The notes: a model not told the origin generated them from the sequence alone. A stretch of 64,000 bases of DNA from Varanus komodoensis (GCF_004798865.1 NW_025335761.1:18682299-18746298), one strand, 5' to 3'; positions 54,301 to 57,539 are shown, numbered from the stretch's first letter. Made by a program: numbers and translations.

Positions 54301-57300
54301 AAAATAATTTTTAAATACACAATAGATTAAAGTTTATTTAGTGTGTACTTCATTTAAATAAATGCTTTCACTAAAGATTGAAATTCAATCATATACACTT
54401 GATCTAGCAATGAGTATTTTTTGGAATTTCTGAATGAATTCAAGCTACAATACCAAGGTCTATATGAATGCATTAATTTCTCCATTTCCTATGGAAAAAG
54501 GAAAATTTCATATAAGTATCCCATGCAAACATAAATCTTTCCACAGATATCTATGAAAACCACAGGATGCCTTTATAAAATAGCAAGCAAGTATGCTAAT
54601 TGCATAAAATTCTTGCCTCCCTTCTCTTGAACATGCCTACGAAAAGAGAAAGAAAGCTACTACTATATCACAAATTTCAATCATTGCATTTTCCTCATTC
54701 TTATAAATAATATATCCCAAGTCTCTAAGTTGCTCCATTTTGTAGTTGCCCCACGTTTATATGGTTGCTATCTGCAGCATGTGTATATAACAACTTGTAG
54801 TGTCTTGCACAGGTCAAGAAAAAGGGTACTTTAAACAATATGCCTTCCACATCACAAGTACAAGTAAAAATAAAAAACCCAACCAACTGATCTCCTGAAT
54901 TTCCTAAACACACTGAACATGATCTACTGGCATGCTCCTAGAAATAGTCCAAGAATGAACCCAACTCCGGAAAGAATATAAAGGAGGAGGAAATCACTTA
55001 TCTAGTTATTTGATCTCTGCCAAACTGCCTCCTAAGACATTTAAAATACTAATTATTTTAAGCAAGTCACCTAAAAGAATCAGGCAGACATGCAGATACA
55101 AAGAAAGACCAAGCAAAAATAGAAAGCATCTGTCCTGTAGAATTCCCACAGTAATCATGTGTAACTCTATAATTCACTTATCTGCCTTCTGAGTAGTTAC
55201 AGTACATCGCCAACAGAAACTGATTTTGGCCACATTTTACTACTTGACTAAGGGAGCAGCATTCAGGAGTCCAAATGTCTGGAAAGAACAGCTCTGTTTC
55301 CCATGCCCTATAAAGGAAGCCTCCAAGAATCTCAAAAGGGAAAGGATGTACAGTCTCTTGTAACCAGTCACCCACCAGGATGTCAACCATAGTTCAATAC
55401 ACATTTTTGTTACATTTTCCAGAAATTAGATGCAATTGTATTAGACTGTAATCACAGGGCAGAAAAGAAATAAGACAGAAAATAATCCAAATGTTTAGGG
55501 TTTTGTGCTTATCTTACTAGCAATGTACTGACAGCTTGAAAGAATAAAGGCATTTGCAGAAATGCAGGGAGATGCAGCTGCAACATGACTACAAGAAGTT
55601 AATTTGTTTTACAGATCCACAGATGTTTACTCTAGTTCTGTAAAGAACTCAGAAGCTGTGTCAATTTAGGTTCCCCAACCCCCACCCTATTCCAGCTTTG
55701 GATTTCCTTCCCGTTTTATTTTTAAGCATTATTCTGAGATATGAAAGAGCGAGTATGTCAATAGATTTTCCACAGGGCAGATGCAATAAAAACAATGTAC
55801 ACCTAGTAGCACGCCTTTTTCCTGTTTTTTCTAACTTATGTCAGAAAGACAGCTTACACTTCTTTAATATTTCTCATTACATTGGTCAGAACCTGTTACC
55901 AGCATGGTTTCAGCTTCCATTCTAGTGCTACAATTCAAAGAAGGACATTTGTACCTGCATTTTTCTTAACAGACACCACAGACTTTTGAAATAGTTGTAA
56001 AACACTTTCAATTTCAAAAAATAATAAGCTAAATGTCTTATAAGGGAAGTACATTTAGTGCTTGCATGCTATTGTCCCCTGAACTGTACTTTAAAAAGTG
56101 GAACAAAAGACTGTACTACCACCACCACAAACATTTATTTATTTAAAACTTTTCTATACCGTCTGATCACAGATGTCTCAGGACGGTTTACAACATTTGT
56201 CTTTTAAACAACTCTTGCATCCAATTCCCAAATTTCTTCTTGTAGTTAAGTGTGTCTAAATGAAAATGTTGGGGATTCTGTTCATGCTACCTCCTGAAAG
56301 GAAAATCTGAAAACAAAAATGGATTTCATGTGCACACCACAGATCTCAATCCATGGAAGAAAAATTTATATCCTTCTTTAAGATGAATTCAAACTTATAA
56401 AGCTAATTAGACAATCTAGGGAAGCATTAAGTATATCTTTGATTAACAGAAGGTGTATCCAATAACAATTTATCCAGGCAGAGTGGCAGAAACAAACTAA
56501 CGTAGGGCAAGGAAAGACAAAACAGGACAAAGCTAGGATTGTATAAGAACAGCATGTAGAGAACTACACTAAGTAGAAGTCTGGATATTTGTACCACATG
56601 AGTGAAAATTAGCCCACAAAATACATATAAGAACAGACAATTTCTACATATTTATTAGCAAAGATTGTTCTCTACATTTTCTGGTTGGTAGTCCATAGTC
56701 AGTCATGGAAATGGAAGGAATGTTAGTTCAAGCCTTTCTTTCACAATTATTTGGCTTATTTCACTTCTATCCTGCCTCTCTGCCCAAAAAGCTCAAAGGG
56801 TTGCAATGACTGTCTCATTTTCACATTCACACAGTCATGCAAGAGATACAGACTTAGGCACTGACCAAAATTCATACAGCAAGCTTCATGACTGATTGTT
56901 ATATAGACTTGGATCAGATGACAAAGGGCTTCTAAACAACTAACTGTAGATTACTGAATTCACAACCCACTGGGATGTTCACATGACACAGCAGCAACAA
57001 CAGTGTGGCTACACTGCATGCAAGGCACATGCAGCCACCCTTCTATTCAGGGGTTGTTGGGTGGTGCAGACCCAGTGACCATGGATTGTTTAAGGATTAA
57101 ACAAGCCCTAAATAACTTATTATATGAGGGTATAACCCTAAAACAGATAACACACGATTGTTTAGCTCACATAAGATATAATGGGTTGGGATACACAACC
57201 TGTTGCCCAAGGGTTCCATGGCTCACTGTGGATTAAATGTCAGCCAAACTGCATCACTGGATTTGGGTTCATATTAAGCAGTGAGCTCCAATCGGCCTGA

Positions 57301-57539
57301 TTGGAAATACTCTATGTAATCTGGTGGCAGACCATATCTTGCAGGTACATTGGGGCAGTTATGTGGAAACTGAGAGCAAATGTCTCTCCTCCCTATTAAG
57401 CTACTATGATAGCTCTCATACTTATTTTCAAAAATAAATTAAGCTCTCTAAAGCTAAAATGAAACATACCTTTATATTTCTGACTTTTGCCACTCTATCT
57501 TCAACTTCTATTATTATTCTTCCTCCTTCTGCTTGCTCT
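3134..57539 (-). CDS. STARD9: STARD9/KIF16A kinesin motor domain, exons 2-12 (spliced gene span, partial)
   Basis: Plus-end microtubule motor of the kinesin-3 family. In mammals STARD9 is a very long centrosomal kinesin with an N-terminal motor, an FHA-like region and a C-terminal START lipid-binding domain; it acts in pericentriolar matrix cohesion and spindle assembly (family knowledge). Seen here: eleven exons at 57470-57539, 50039-50155, 20211-20327, 15948-15980, 15794-15855, 14683-14795, 9248-9317, 7204-7276, 6630-6697, 4260-4357 and 3134-3334. All have AG acceptors and GT donors, and all junction phases agree. The 1022 bp give 340 uninterrupted codons, residues about 17-356 by alignment with remembered human STARD9. 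Motor landmarks in order: GQTGSGKT (103-110), [14 protein letters not shown] (221-225), DLAGSE (253-258), IPYRDS and [12 protein letters not shown]. The wording ([42 protein letters not shown]) is closer to STARD9 than to KIF16B or KIF1. Exon 1 and everything after residue 356 are outside the window. No disabling change is seen, so the gene looks functional. Confidence 0.95.
4260..4357 (-). CDS. STARD9: STARD9 exon 11 (relay helix)
   Basis: 98 bp. The acceptor is tgtgtgtttcag and the donor gtataaat. It encodes (S)[19 protein letters not shown] then [13 protein letters not shown](A), residues 257-290. [12 protein letters not shown] is the highly conserved relay-helix alpha4 motif of kinesins. 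Confidence 0.96.
4651..4754. mobile_element. Palindromic MITE, family tgtggctctccagatg
   Basis: 104 bp bounded by imperfect inverted repeats: left TGTGGCTCTCCAGATGATGT; right, read in reverse complement, TGTGGCCTTCCAAATGTTGT. Related copies lie at 11963-12066 and 26372-26471. Small elements with this end sequence and an internal block of the type catcatcc...ggccatgc are very common in reptile genomes. The superfamily was not determined here. Confidence 0.6.
5240..5560 (-). mobile_element. L2-clade LINE 3' end, antisense (probable)
   Basis: An A-rich stretch with aataaacac/ataaatac words is followed by gtctttgcctgctgcc, caggcgaacctctttgggga, gctgattcccc and a ggtccctcc block. This is the order found, in antisense, in the terminal ORF2 and 3' tail of reptile L2-type elements such as the better copy at 48885-49265. 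Decayed; inferred. Confidence 0.4.
5561..6629. other. Intron 10, nothing recognised
   Basis: AT-rich intronic sequence between STARD9 exons 10 and 11. A short tttatattttagcccacctt at about 5893 resembles the L2-type tail motif. No gene or RNA could be supported. Confidence 0.4.
6630..6697 (-). CDS. STARD9: STARD9 exon 10 (switch II)
   Basis: 68 bp. The acceptor is aattttcctccag and the donor gtaatatt, placed after GGCAG. It encodes [20 protein letters not shown] then AG(S), residues 235-257. DLAGSE, completed by exon 11, is switch II, which couples ATP hydrolysis to the relay helix. The upstream alternative GT-less boundary after GCAG was discarded because only this donor keeps the frame and the Ser codon. 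Confidence 0.95.
7204..7276 (-). CDS. STARD9: STARD9 exon 9 (switch I)
   Basis: 73 bp. The acceptor is ttatgtttag and the donor gttagttc, which keeps CAA as the last codon. It encodes (R)[19 protein letters not shown] then IQYTQ, residues 210-234. SSRSH at 221-225 is switch I of the motor ATPase. The usual Asn of the NxxSSRSH consensus is His here (H218), as in remembered human STARD9, so this is family-specific rather than damage. Confidence 0.95.
7794..7804. repeat. Poly-G run (11 G)
   Basis: Eleven consecutive G after gacaataagc. It is a length-variable homopolymer on the STARD9 template strand of intron 8. Similar runs occur at 31727-31736 (10 G) and 45255-45267 (13 G). Confidence 0.9.
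8003..8100 (+). repeat. Unassigned dispersed repeat B, copy 1
   Basis: The text gatcatgaaagttgagtgac agccagtgacagtcccttca aagtg recurs, partly in reverse complement, at 37755-37835, 58795-58870 and 62690-62760. Shared core: atgaaa, about 10 nt, tgacagctagtgacag, cccttcgaagtg. No coding capacity was seen; it could be a SINE or MITE fragment. Confidence 0.45.
8285..8635 (+). mobile_element. L2-clade LINE, RT C-terminal fragment joined to 3' tail
   Basis: The + strand reads, with frame breaks, [10 protein letters not shown] followed by a block equivalent to AFYQL..VAQV and a Trp/Asp-rich stretch. This is the part of L2-type reverse transcriptase that precedes the VHALVTSRLDYCN region. The text then jumps to the 3' tail: ttttatattgtgaactgccc agag ... 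agaaatgaaattaaataaat. So it is internally deleted and old. A second RT fragment of the same clade is at 50600-50870. Confidence 0.6.
9248..9317 (-). CDS. STARD9: STARD9 exon 8
   Basis: 70 bp. The acceptor is aaatgtcttgcag and the donor gtattttt. It encodes (G)[19 protein letters not shown] then IAN(R), residues 187-210, covering helix alpha3 start. It aligns with [23 protein letters not shown] of mammalian STARD9. Confidence 0.95.
9770..10013 (+). repeat. Unassigned repeat A, copy 1, interrupted by CR1
   Basis: About 240 bp that match 48475-48907 closely: both contain cctggactgtatctcacagc catag and aaaaagatcatatgaat, and both end in a ttattattt..tttctata stretch. By eye the copies are roughly 90% identical where aligned. 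Here the repeat stops at 10013, where a CR1 3' end begins; the other copy continues into an L2-type LINE. Confidence 0.7.
10014..10588 (-). mobile_element. CR1-clade LINE, ORF2 C-terminus plus 3' end (5'-truncated)
   Basis: The minus strand holds an unbroken 160-codon frame (10091-10573). It contains [40 protein letters not shown] and [19 protein letters not shown], the standard C-terminal blocks of CR1 ORF2 after the RT domain. The 3' end, on the + strand, starts tagaaacatagaaac and runs gtctcctaggccatctagtc tgacccccag. It is a typical 5' truncation. The intact frame suggests a moderately young copy. It is inserted into repeat A. Confidence 0.88.
10590..10665 (-). repeat. L2-type LINE tail, antisense
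   Basis: The order tttatttatttatttaaagc, tataccgtcccatcacagac and gtctcaggatggttcataat is the reverse complement of a LINE-type 3' tail with a small hairpin (ccgtc...gacgg). Near-identical tails are at 56136-56200 (accgtctgatcacagatgtc tcaggacgg) and 38045-38110. Confidence 0.55.
11963..12066. mobile_element. Palindromic MITE, second copy
   Basis: It starts tgtggctttccagattattg and ends acatatctgaagagtcac. The ends are inverted complements with several mismatches, and the interior is ccattatccattcc...gctgatggtagg. It is the same family as 4651-4754, so about the same 104 bp length. Confidence 0.55.
12090..14682. other. Intron 7, no gene seen
   Basis: AT-rich intronic DNA. Blocks near 13240-13400 and 14270-14400 share words such as acaaccca and catggatta with other loci in the window and may be a decayed dispersed repeat. 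Nothing else could be supported. Confidence 0.4.
14683..14795 (-). CDS. STARD9: STARD9 exon 7
   Basis: 113 bp. The acceptor is aagaagaggt on the + strand (cctcttcttttcag on the sense strand) and the donor gttagtga. It encodes (S)[20 protein letters not shown] then [17 protein letters not shown](G), residues 149-187. [11 protein letters not shown] is the conserved kinesin strand/loop. [13 protein letters not shown] is the kinesin-3-type beta-hairpin reading into the microtubule-binding face. Confidence 0.96.
15794..15855 (-). CDS. STARD9: STARD9 exon 6
   Basis: 62 bp. The acceptor reads tttccatag and the donor is gtagttgt. It encodes [20 protein letters not shown] plus AG of a split Ser codon completed in exon 7, residues 129-149. 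It aligns with GLFVREKDC...SSCRIKVS of mammalian STARD9. The DDCSKQSAS segment is a variable surface loop between alpha2 and beta4. Confidence 0.92.
15948..15980 (-). CDS. STARD9: STARD9 exon 5, 33-bp micro-exon
   Basis: 33 bp encode [11 protein letters not shown], residues 118-128. The acceptor is tctttccaag and the donor gtatttct; phase 0 at both ends. It matches [11 protein letters not shown] of mammalian STARD9 at 10 of 11 positions (from memory). It lies only 92 bp from exon 6. Skipping would keep the frame but remove part of helix alpha2. It is far too short for an ORF-based caller and was found by following the protein. Confidence 0.93.
16178..16275 (-). mobile_element. RTE/BovB-like repeat 3' end fragment
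   Basis: The + strand text tactgtcattttcaacttat ggtgacactataaatgaa ... cctccaaaatgccccatcc ... gccttgctcaactcttgtaa parallels the block at 18240-18360 (tatgaataaatgcattccaa aatgtcctgtccttgacagc). Both belong to a repeat whose 3' end is acaacaacaac-like, as in BovB relatives. Confidence 0.5.
16322..16605. mobile_element. Inverted-repeat MITE, Harbinger/Chompy-like (tentative)
   Basis: The left end CCAGGTTGCTTACCTGTAAC (16330-16349) is mirrored at 16579-16600 by TATAGGTAGGCAACCTG. The interior carries tctgaatgctcatcagagca. Elements with a ggttgcttacctgtaact end and a nearby gctcat..agagca motif are familiar MITEs in reptiles and archosaurs. The superfamily label is from memory. A further ctcctacaggtaagc at 16622 repeats the end motif. 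Confidence 0.5.
16610..17635. other. Intron 4, nothing recognised
   Basis: No coding exon, RNA or familiar repeat could be supported between the inverted-repeat element and the LINE ORF1 fragment. Confidence 0.35.
17640..18235 (+). pseudogene. LINE ORF1 with SGNH-esterase-like domain (decayed)
   Basis: With frame breaks, the + strand reads [14 protein letters not shown] (17755 on), [55 protein letters not shown] and a GY-rich stretch. This is the order of the lipase/esterase domain in ORF1 of CR1- and L2-clade LINEs: block I GDSLL (here GNSLL), then HxGTND. The Asp to Asn change in block I and several stops show it is dead. Known role in family: an ORF1 hydrolase of uncertain function in retrotransposition. 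Confidence 0.72.
18236..18910 (-). mobile_element. RTE/BovB-like LINE/SINE 3' part, with inserted block
   Basis: It begins on the + strand with ctgttgttgttatatactgt caagtcatctgtgacttac, the reverse complement of a tail ending in AACAACAACAG. It continues with the aatgtcctgtccttgacagc and gtggcttcctttattgaaat blocks. The later block cccaaagtaggtcagcttca ... tgatttgatctacttattca (18830-18893) is the next part of the same repeat. About 350 bp between (18462-18815) is unrelated and may be a separate insertion. Confidence 0.6.
19058..19450 (-). mobile_element. CR1-clade LINE 3' end (second subfamily)
   Basis: The + strand starts agaatcatagaattatggaa tagtagagctggaagg. That is the antisense of the classic CR1 3' terminus, in which ATTCTATGATTCT is the tail unit. 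It runs through ctgaattgtcttagttgccc and ends with cccagaactggacacaatac tcc, the CR1 ORF2 C-terminal block. The terminal octamers differ from the copies at 10014 and 46323, so a different subfamily is present. Confidence 0.82.
20211..20327 (-). CDS. STARD9: STARD9 exon 4 (nucleotide-binding P-loop)
   Basis: 117 bp, 39 codons, phase 0 at both ends. The acceptor reads ttgttcattgcag and the donor gtgagtta. It encodes [20 protein letters not shown] then [19 protein letters not shown], residues 79-117. This is the Walker A/P-loop exon: GQTGSGKT at about 103-110 binds ATP phosphates and magnesium. All canonical P-loop residues are present. The exon is followed by the 4.2 kb intron 4. Confidence 0.97.
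20391..21075. other. Unassigned GC-richer block, possible retroelement remnant
   Basis: Just upstream of exon 4 lies about 700 bp with a different base composition, ending in ctcctactgaaataaaacatc, a polyadenylation-like signal preceded by short repeats of the type ccttg...cttg. A retroelement 3' end (LINE or LTR type) would explain it, but no diagnostic coding block is visible. Fossil if so. Confidence 0.3.
22100..22250 (+). repeat. L2-type LINE tail
   Basis: The order ttttaaatgtactttaatgc, gtattttattgttttggtt, tacaccccaagagagtttca and gtacagaaataaaattatga parallels the better tail at 8540-8635 (attgtgaactgcccagagag ... agtagagaaatgaaatt). Confidence 0.45.
23160..24550. other. Intron 3 sequence, little recognised
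   Basis: 23160-23290 ends in aaaataaataaataaaaacc and resembles an L2-type tail. The remainder shows no gene. A 125-codon minus frame at 24081-24458 has no familiar motif and no splice context, and is taken as chance. Confidence 0.35.
24556..24720. repeat. Two-unit direct repeat with 100-bp period and nested palindromes
   Basis: GCATTTGGTGACACATCATC at 24556 recurs as GCATTTGCTGACATGTCATC at 24656, exactly 100 bp later. Each unit goes on with gctgc...ctagagata. Between the units agctatctctagagaacc is the inverse of ctctctagagatat. It looks like a small palindromic mobile element or a diverged tandem duplication. Confidence 0.6.
25355..25429. mobile_element. Right end of the CAGGCAGTCCCC-type DNA transposon
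   Basis: It ends aacccagggactacctg and is followed by TA (25430-25431). The text cttacacacaaattctactt aaggac ... ggaatggaactcat matches the right end of the full element at 35713-36173 (cttacatacaaattcaactt aaa ... ggaacggaacttgttcatga). Only the terminal 75 bp remain. Confidence 0.7.
25480..25880 (+). mobile_element. CR1-clade LINE: RT fragment fused to 3' end
   Basis: The + strand encodes VVIFKK-like text near 25490, then [20 protein letters not shown] and, after a stop, [12 protein letters not shown]. These are RT blocks equivalent to QHGFVKGKSCLTNLIxFYD and YLDFSKAFDTVPHN. It jumps at about 25750 to the 3' end: gttggaactgatggccttac ggacccaatccaattctatt attctatt. It is internally deleted and multiply broken. 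Confidence 0.75.
25890..26365. other. Intron 3 sequence, nothing recognised
   Basis: No coding exon, RNA or assignable repeat seen. Confidence 0.3.
26372..26471. mobile_element. Palindromic MITE, third copy (diverged)
   Basis: It starts tatggccctgcagatggtat tggtctgcaactcac and ends ggaactctagcaacttctgc agagg, imperfect inverted complements. Size and layout match the copies at 4651 and 11963. Confidence 0.4.
26480..28000. other. Intron 3 sequence, nothing assigned
   Basis: 27655-27735 (ttttatttattttatttaaa cattttctatactgttcta) looks like an antisense L2-type tail. A 97-codon plus frame at 27320-27613 has no recognisable motif. Confidence 0.35.
28227..28300. repeat. Hairpin: 17-bp inverted repeat
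   Basis: GAGGCGGTGGCTTGCTC (28227-28243) faces GAGCAAGCCACTGCCTC (28284-28300). 16 of 17 pairs match and the sixth is G-T-type; the loop is 40 nt. It lies in a locally GC-richer block (28020-28440) that also holds a gtgtgtgcgcgcgc stretch. Confidence 0.7.
28441..30246. other. Intron 3 sequence with a MIR-like trace
   Basis: 29215-29360 contains ttgttgtgaggataaaatga ggagagg followed by ccctttgaaagaaaagtggg ctaaatatg. This is the familiar 3' core text of an amniote SINE/LINE tail. 28725-28970 shares acaaccca-type words with other loci. No gene seen. Confidence 0.4.
30249..30894. mobile_element. Complete pogo/Tigger-like non-autonomous DNA transposon
   Basis: 646 bp bounded by CAGTGGTACCTTGGCTCACG (left) and, in reverse complement, CAATGGTACCTCGGCGCACG (right), with TA on both sides (30247-30248 and 30895-30896). 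A second inner pair, ggtcgtgacctaaaatgg / caatttggtcgtgaacc, extends the palindrome. The interior is GC-rich with degenerate repeats of gagatgggc/ggccatctcc in opposite orientations around 30420-30780. No transposase frame. The long minus-strand frame here (30372-31004) is an accident of this composition. Confidence 0.8.
31240..31760. other. Purine-rich block, unassigned
   Basis: The + strand is strikingly rich in A and G (ggaagaaaaatattctgg, gaagggatcaaaggagggta, gaagaagggaagggggcaaa) and includes a run of 10 G at 31727-31736. Overlapping open frames on both strands arise from the low stop density. No domain recognised. Confidence 0.4.
31770..35620. other. Intron 3 sequence, nothing assigned
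   Basis: Mostly AT-rich. 32840-33180 is GC-richer, with short overlapping frames on both strands but no motif. No exon, RNA gene or assignable repeat could be supported in this 3.8 kb. Confidence 0.35.
35640..35712 (+). mobile_element. MIR-type SINE, left part (split)
   Basis: The text gacaagtcatttcctgtgcc tcagtctctactctccaatg ggggaaattaata is the core of the amniote MIR SINE (consensus remembered as caagtcact..tctgtgcctcagtttcc). It stops exactly at a TA where the transposon 35713-36173 begins. Confidence 0.7.
35713..36173. mobile_element. Complete CAGGCAGTCCCC-type DNA transposon inserted in a MIR
   Basis: 461 bp with ends CAGGCAGTCCCCGGGTTATG and, in reverse complement, CAGGAATTCCCTGGGTCATG, flanked by TA on both sides (35711-35712 and 36174-36175). 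Non-autonomous, with a purine-rich interior (gagagaggaagcagaaaggg). TA duplication and CAGG ends fit the Tc1/mariner-pogo group. The two halves of a MIR on either side confirm the boundaries. Confidence 0.8.
36176..36262 (+). mobile_element. MIR-type SINE, right part (split)
   Basis: Continuation of the MIR at 35640-35712: catggttgttgtaaggatta caagagctttgaacag ... ctatacaaatgttaggagta ttatt. It corresponds to the MIR text gttgttgtgaggattaaatg ... tatataaatgttag. The join is seamless once the transposon and one TA are set aside. Confidence 0.7.
36265..38030. other. Intron 3 sequence, little recognised
   Basis: 37755-37835 carries a copy of dispersed repeat B (gatctgatgtgtgacagcca gtaatagtc). 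The rest shows no gene. Confidence 0.35.
38040..38330 (-). repeat. L2-type tail, antisense, with A-rich extension
   Basis: The order ttcaataaaacatttttatc, ctgtcttttcacaaacgtct and caagatggcttatagagaat matches the antisense tail at 10590-10665. It is followed by about 200 bp rich in aataaa/ataaat words. Confidence 0.5.
38331..41585. other. Intron 3 sequence, nothing assigned
   Basis: AT-rich. 39160-39245 has acaacccacactgcatatct, sharing words with the unassigned acaaccca repeat. No exon or RNA gene seen. Confidence 0.35.
41590..42480 (+). mobile_element. CR1-clade LINE, ORF2 C-terminus and 3' UTR
   Basis: The + strand encodes [35 protein letters not shown] and [14 protein letters not shown]-type text (41650-41850), equivalent to the ERDLGVVVDNSLKMS...LEYCVQFW region of CR1-clade ORF2. 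The 3' part contains aaactatggaatttgctgcc and the terminal block ctgatccagcatggtttttt. Decayed, with several frame breaks. It serves as the uninterrupted paralogue for the nested insertion at 59722-59895. Confidence 0.75.
42849..43536 (+). mobile_element. BovB (RTE) LINE 3' end with intact C-terminal ORF2 frame
   Basis: An unbroken 216-codon frame (42876-43526) reads [20 protein letters not shown] upstream and inside, then [60 protein letters not shown] and [20 protein letters not shown], ending [25 protein letters not shown]. These are hallmark blocks of BovB ORF2 after the RT catalytic core. The 3' end is gactaacaacaacaatg. 5'-truncated. The intact frame indicates a recent insertion. Confidence 0.95.
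43540..44520. other. Intron 3 sequence, nothing assigned
   Basis: No gene or assignable repeat beyond an aaataaattaaataaatt tail-like stretch near 43705. Confidence 0.35.
44540..44750 (+). repeat. L2-type LINE tail with ATA microsatellite
   Basis: A 28-bp unit (tgtatttttgtctcagtgta tttttt) is tandemly repeated at 44549-44598. Then tattttattgcgttgtaagc cgccccgaggtttcggcaag gggcggcatagaaatg follows, ending in a run of ata/ataat. The reverse complement of the cgcccc...ggggcgg hairpin is at 47110-47145. Confidence 0.65.
44925..44975 (+). mobile_element. RTE/BovB-like 3' terminus fragment
   Basis: The text tggggtcaccatgggtggga gacaccttgacaacacataa cagcagcaacaatag is the sense version of the tail seen in antisense at 18236 (gttgttgttatatactgtca agtc). 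A 50-bp terminal scrap. Confidence 0.55.
45000..46320. other. Intron 3 sequence, nothing assigned
   Basis: A 13-G run is at 45255-45267. Words of the unassigned acaaccca repeat occur at about 45650-45790. No gene seen. Confidence 0.35.
46323..46640 (-). mobile_element. CR1-clade LINE, ORF2 C-terminus and 3' end
   Basis: Same subfamily as 10014-10588. The + strand starts ttagaaacacagaaacagaa cgagtcagaaggggtctc. The minus-strand frame 46403-46618 reads [40 protein letters not shown] and [15 protein letters not shown]. 5'-truncated after about 95 codons. Confidence 0.85.
47078..47160 (-). repeat. L2-type LINE tail, antisense
   Basis: The text tttattttatttatttatta aaacatttttatgccgcccc attcgccgaagcctcggggc ggcttacaac is the reverse complement of the 44640-44695 tail. 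The gccgcccc...ggggcggc pair can form a hairpin. Confidence 0.65.
47165..48470. other. Intron 3 sequence, nothing assigned
   Basis: No exon, RNA gene or assignable repeat could be supported. Confidence 0.3.
48475..48907 (+). repeat. Unassigned repeat A, copy 2, interrupted by BovB
   Basis: It matches 9770-10013 on both sides of an inserted BovB fragment: left 48475-48553, right 48754-48907. The insert is flanked by AATGATAT on both sides. At the right it runs without a break into an L2-type LINE tail in antisense (ttattatttgtttctatact accacttggctgaagctctc). Confidence 0.75.
48554..48753 (+). mobile_element. BovB LINE 3' end (200 bp) with 8-bp target duplication
   Basis: The text ctgggaacaatagatggcaa aagaagaaggggacggcaga gaatgaggtgg matches 43348-43536 nearly base for base, including ggtcggacacgacttcacaa ctaacaacaacaac. 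Target site duplication AATGATAT at 48546-48553 and 48754-48761. Severely 5'-truncated. High identity to the larger copy points to recent activity. Confidence 0.9.
48885..49265 (-). mobile_element. L2-clade LINE 3' end
   Basis: In the minus orientation it reads gagggtggcaactaggagga gggtcttttctgtggtggcc tcccatctttagaac, the standard end of L2-type ORF2 in reptiles. A linker follows, then the tail with the tagtatagaaa hairpin near 48890. It is contiguous with repeat A downstream of the LINE 3' end. Confidence 0.65.
49270..50030. other. Intron 3 sequence next to exon 3, nothing assigned
   Basis: No gene or repeat seen beyond the exon-3 donor region. Confidence 0.35.
50039..50155 (-). CDS. STARD9: STARD9 exon 3
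   Basis: 117 bp, 39 codons, phase 0 at both ends. The acceptor reads ttttcaactcag and the donor gtaagtgt. It encodes [20 protein letters not shown] followed by [19 protein letters not shown], residues 40-78. The [11 protein letters not shown] block is characteristic of STARD9 within the kinesin-3 group. It is flanked by the two largest complete introns of the window, 7.3 kb upstream and 29.7 kb downstream in transcript order. Confidence 0.95.
50600..50870 (+). mobile_element. L2-clade LINE RT fragment
   Basis: The + strand reads [13 protein letters not shown] at 50650-50690, then diverges. LGVLLDPxLSLExQV is a conserved block just before the VTSRLDYCN motif of L2-type reverse transcriptase; the surrounding text aaggacagggtatgcaactt ggg agrees. 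Decayed. Confidence 0.6.
50930..51145. repeat. Unassigned dispersed repeat C (acaaccca type)
   Basis: Contains catggtggactgtgtcagct, gacacaacaactaaccatgg gtga and ttcacatgacatgacaaccc acc. Words recur at 56930-57250, 62970-63110, 45650-45790, 39160-39245, 28730-28970 and 13240-13400. No TIR or tail could be fixed. Confidence 0.4.
51480..51544. repeat. Clustered hairpins at the truncated 3' side of the BovB copy
   Basis: CCACATA ctgctg TATGTGG (51480-51499) is a perfect 7-bp hairpin. It is followed by CTTTTGTAGGC / GCCTACAAAAG (51500-51510 and 51517-51527), an 11-bp hairpin with a 6-nt loop. GTAGGCTTTTGAGC occurs twice (51505-51518 and 51531-51544). Confidence 0.8.
51528..53664 (-). mobile_element. 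BovB (RTE) LINE, 5' end, endonuclease and start of RT; 3' half missing
   Basis: The minus strand holds the BovB leader (gaaggggcttgcgtagctcg atgaagc), then [60 protein letters not shown] and [12 protein letters not shown] (APE-type endonuclease: WNVRSMN, DWNAKVG, then [17 protein letters not shown], the catalytic SDH). It reaches the RT entry: [27 protein letters not shown] and [10 protein letters not shown], then [18 protein letters not shown]. It ends near 51528 in a palindromic cluster. Some frame breaks occur (e.g. near 52000-52250 and 52990-53030). The 100-N gap lies inside the endonuclease. Confidence 0.92.
52523..52622. other. Assembly gap (100 N) flanked by a 74-bp exact duplicate
   Basis: Exactly 100 N. 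Bases 52449-52522 recur at 52625-52698 (tactgactgtatagagcttc ... gttgactgtctg). The minus-strand BovB protein repeats the block [24 protein letters not shown] on both sides. The standard gap size plus identical flanks suggests two overlapping contigs placed side by side. Confidence 0.95.
53670..56130. other. Intron 2 sequence, nothing assigned
   Basis: AT-rich intronic DNA; no exon, RNA gene or clear repeat seen in 2.4 kb. Short chance frames only. Confidence 0.35.
56136..56200 (-). repeat. L2-type LINE tail, antisense
   Basis: The text tttatttatttaaaactttt ctataccgtctgatcacaga tgtctcaggacggtttacaa c is the best preserved relative of the tail at 10590-10665. Confidence 0.6.
56745..56925. repeat. 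MIR/L2-tail-like composite fragment
   Basis: The order cacttctatcctgcctctct gcccaaaaagctcaaagggt tgcaatgactgtctc, then ggcactgaccaaaattcata cagcaagcttcatgactga, resembles the common squamate repeat text 'tctataccgcccttctcccaaa ... gcccaaggtcacccagtgagcttcatggctga' in broken form. Inferred from memory. Confidence 0.4.
57470..57539 (-). CDS. STARD9: STARD9 exon 2 (motor strands beta1a/b)
   Basis: 70 bp. The acceptor reads ttattttccag and the donor gtatgttt. The first base completes a split codon, probably the Arg of an upstream LSKR; 23 codons follow, ending phase 0. The translation reads [20 protein letters not shown] then NIK, matching the GGRIIVEV..KVAKIRNLK stretch of mammalian STARD9. It corresponds to residues 17-39. 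The preceding exon, with the start codon and the VRVRP strand, was looked for up to 64000 and not found, so intron 1 is at least 6.4 kb. Confidence 0.88.
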
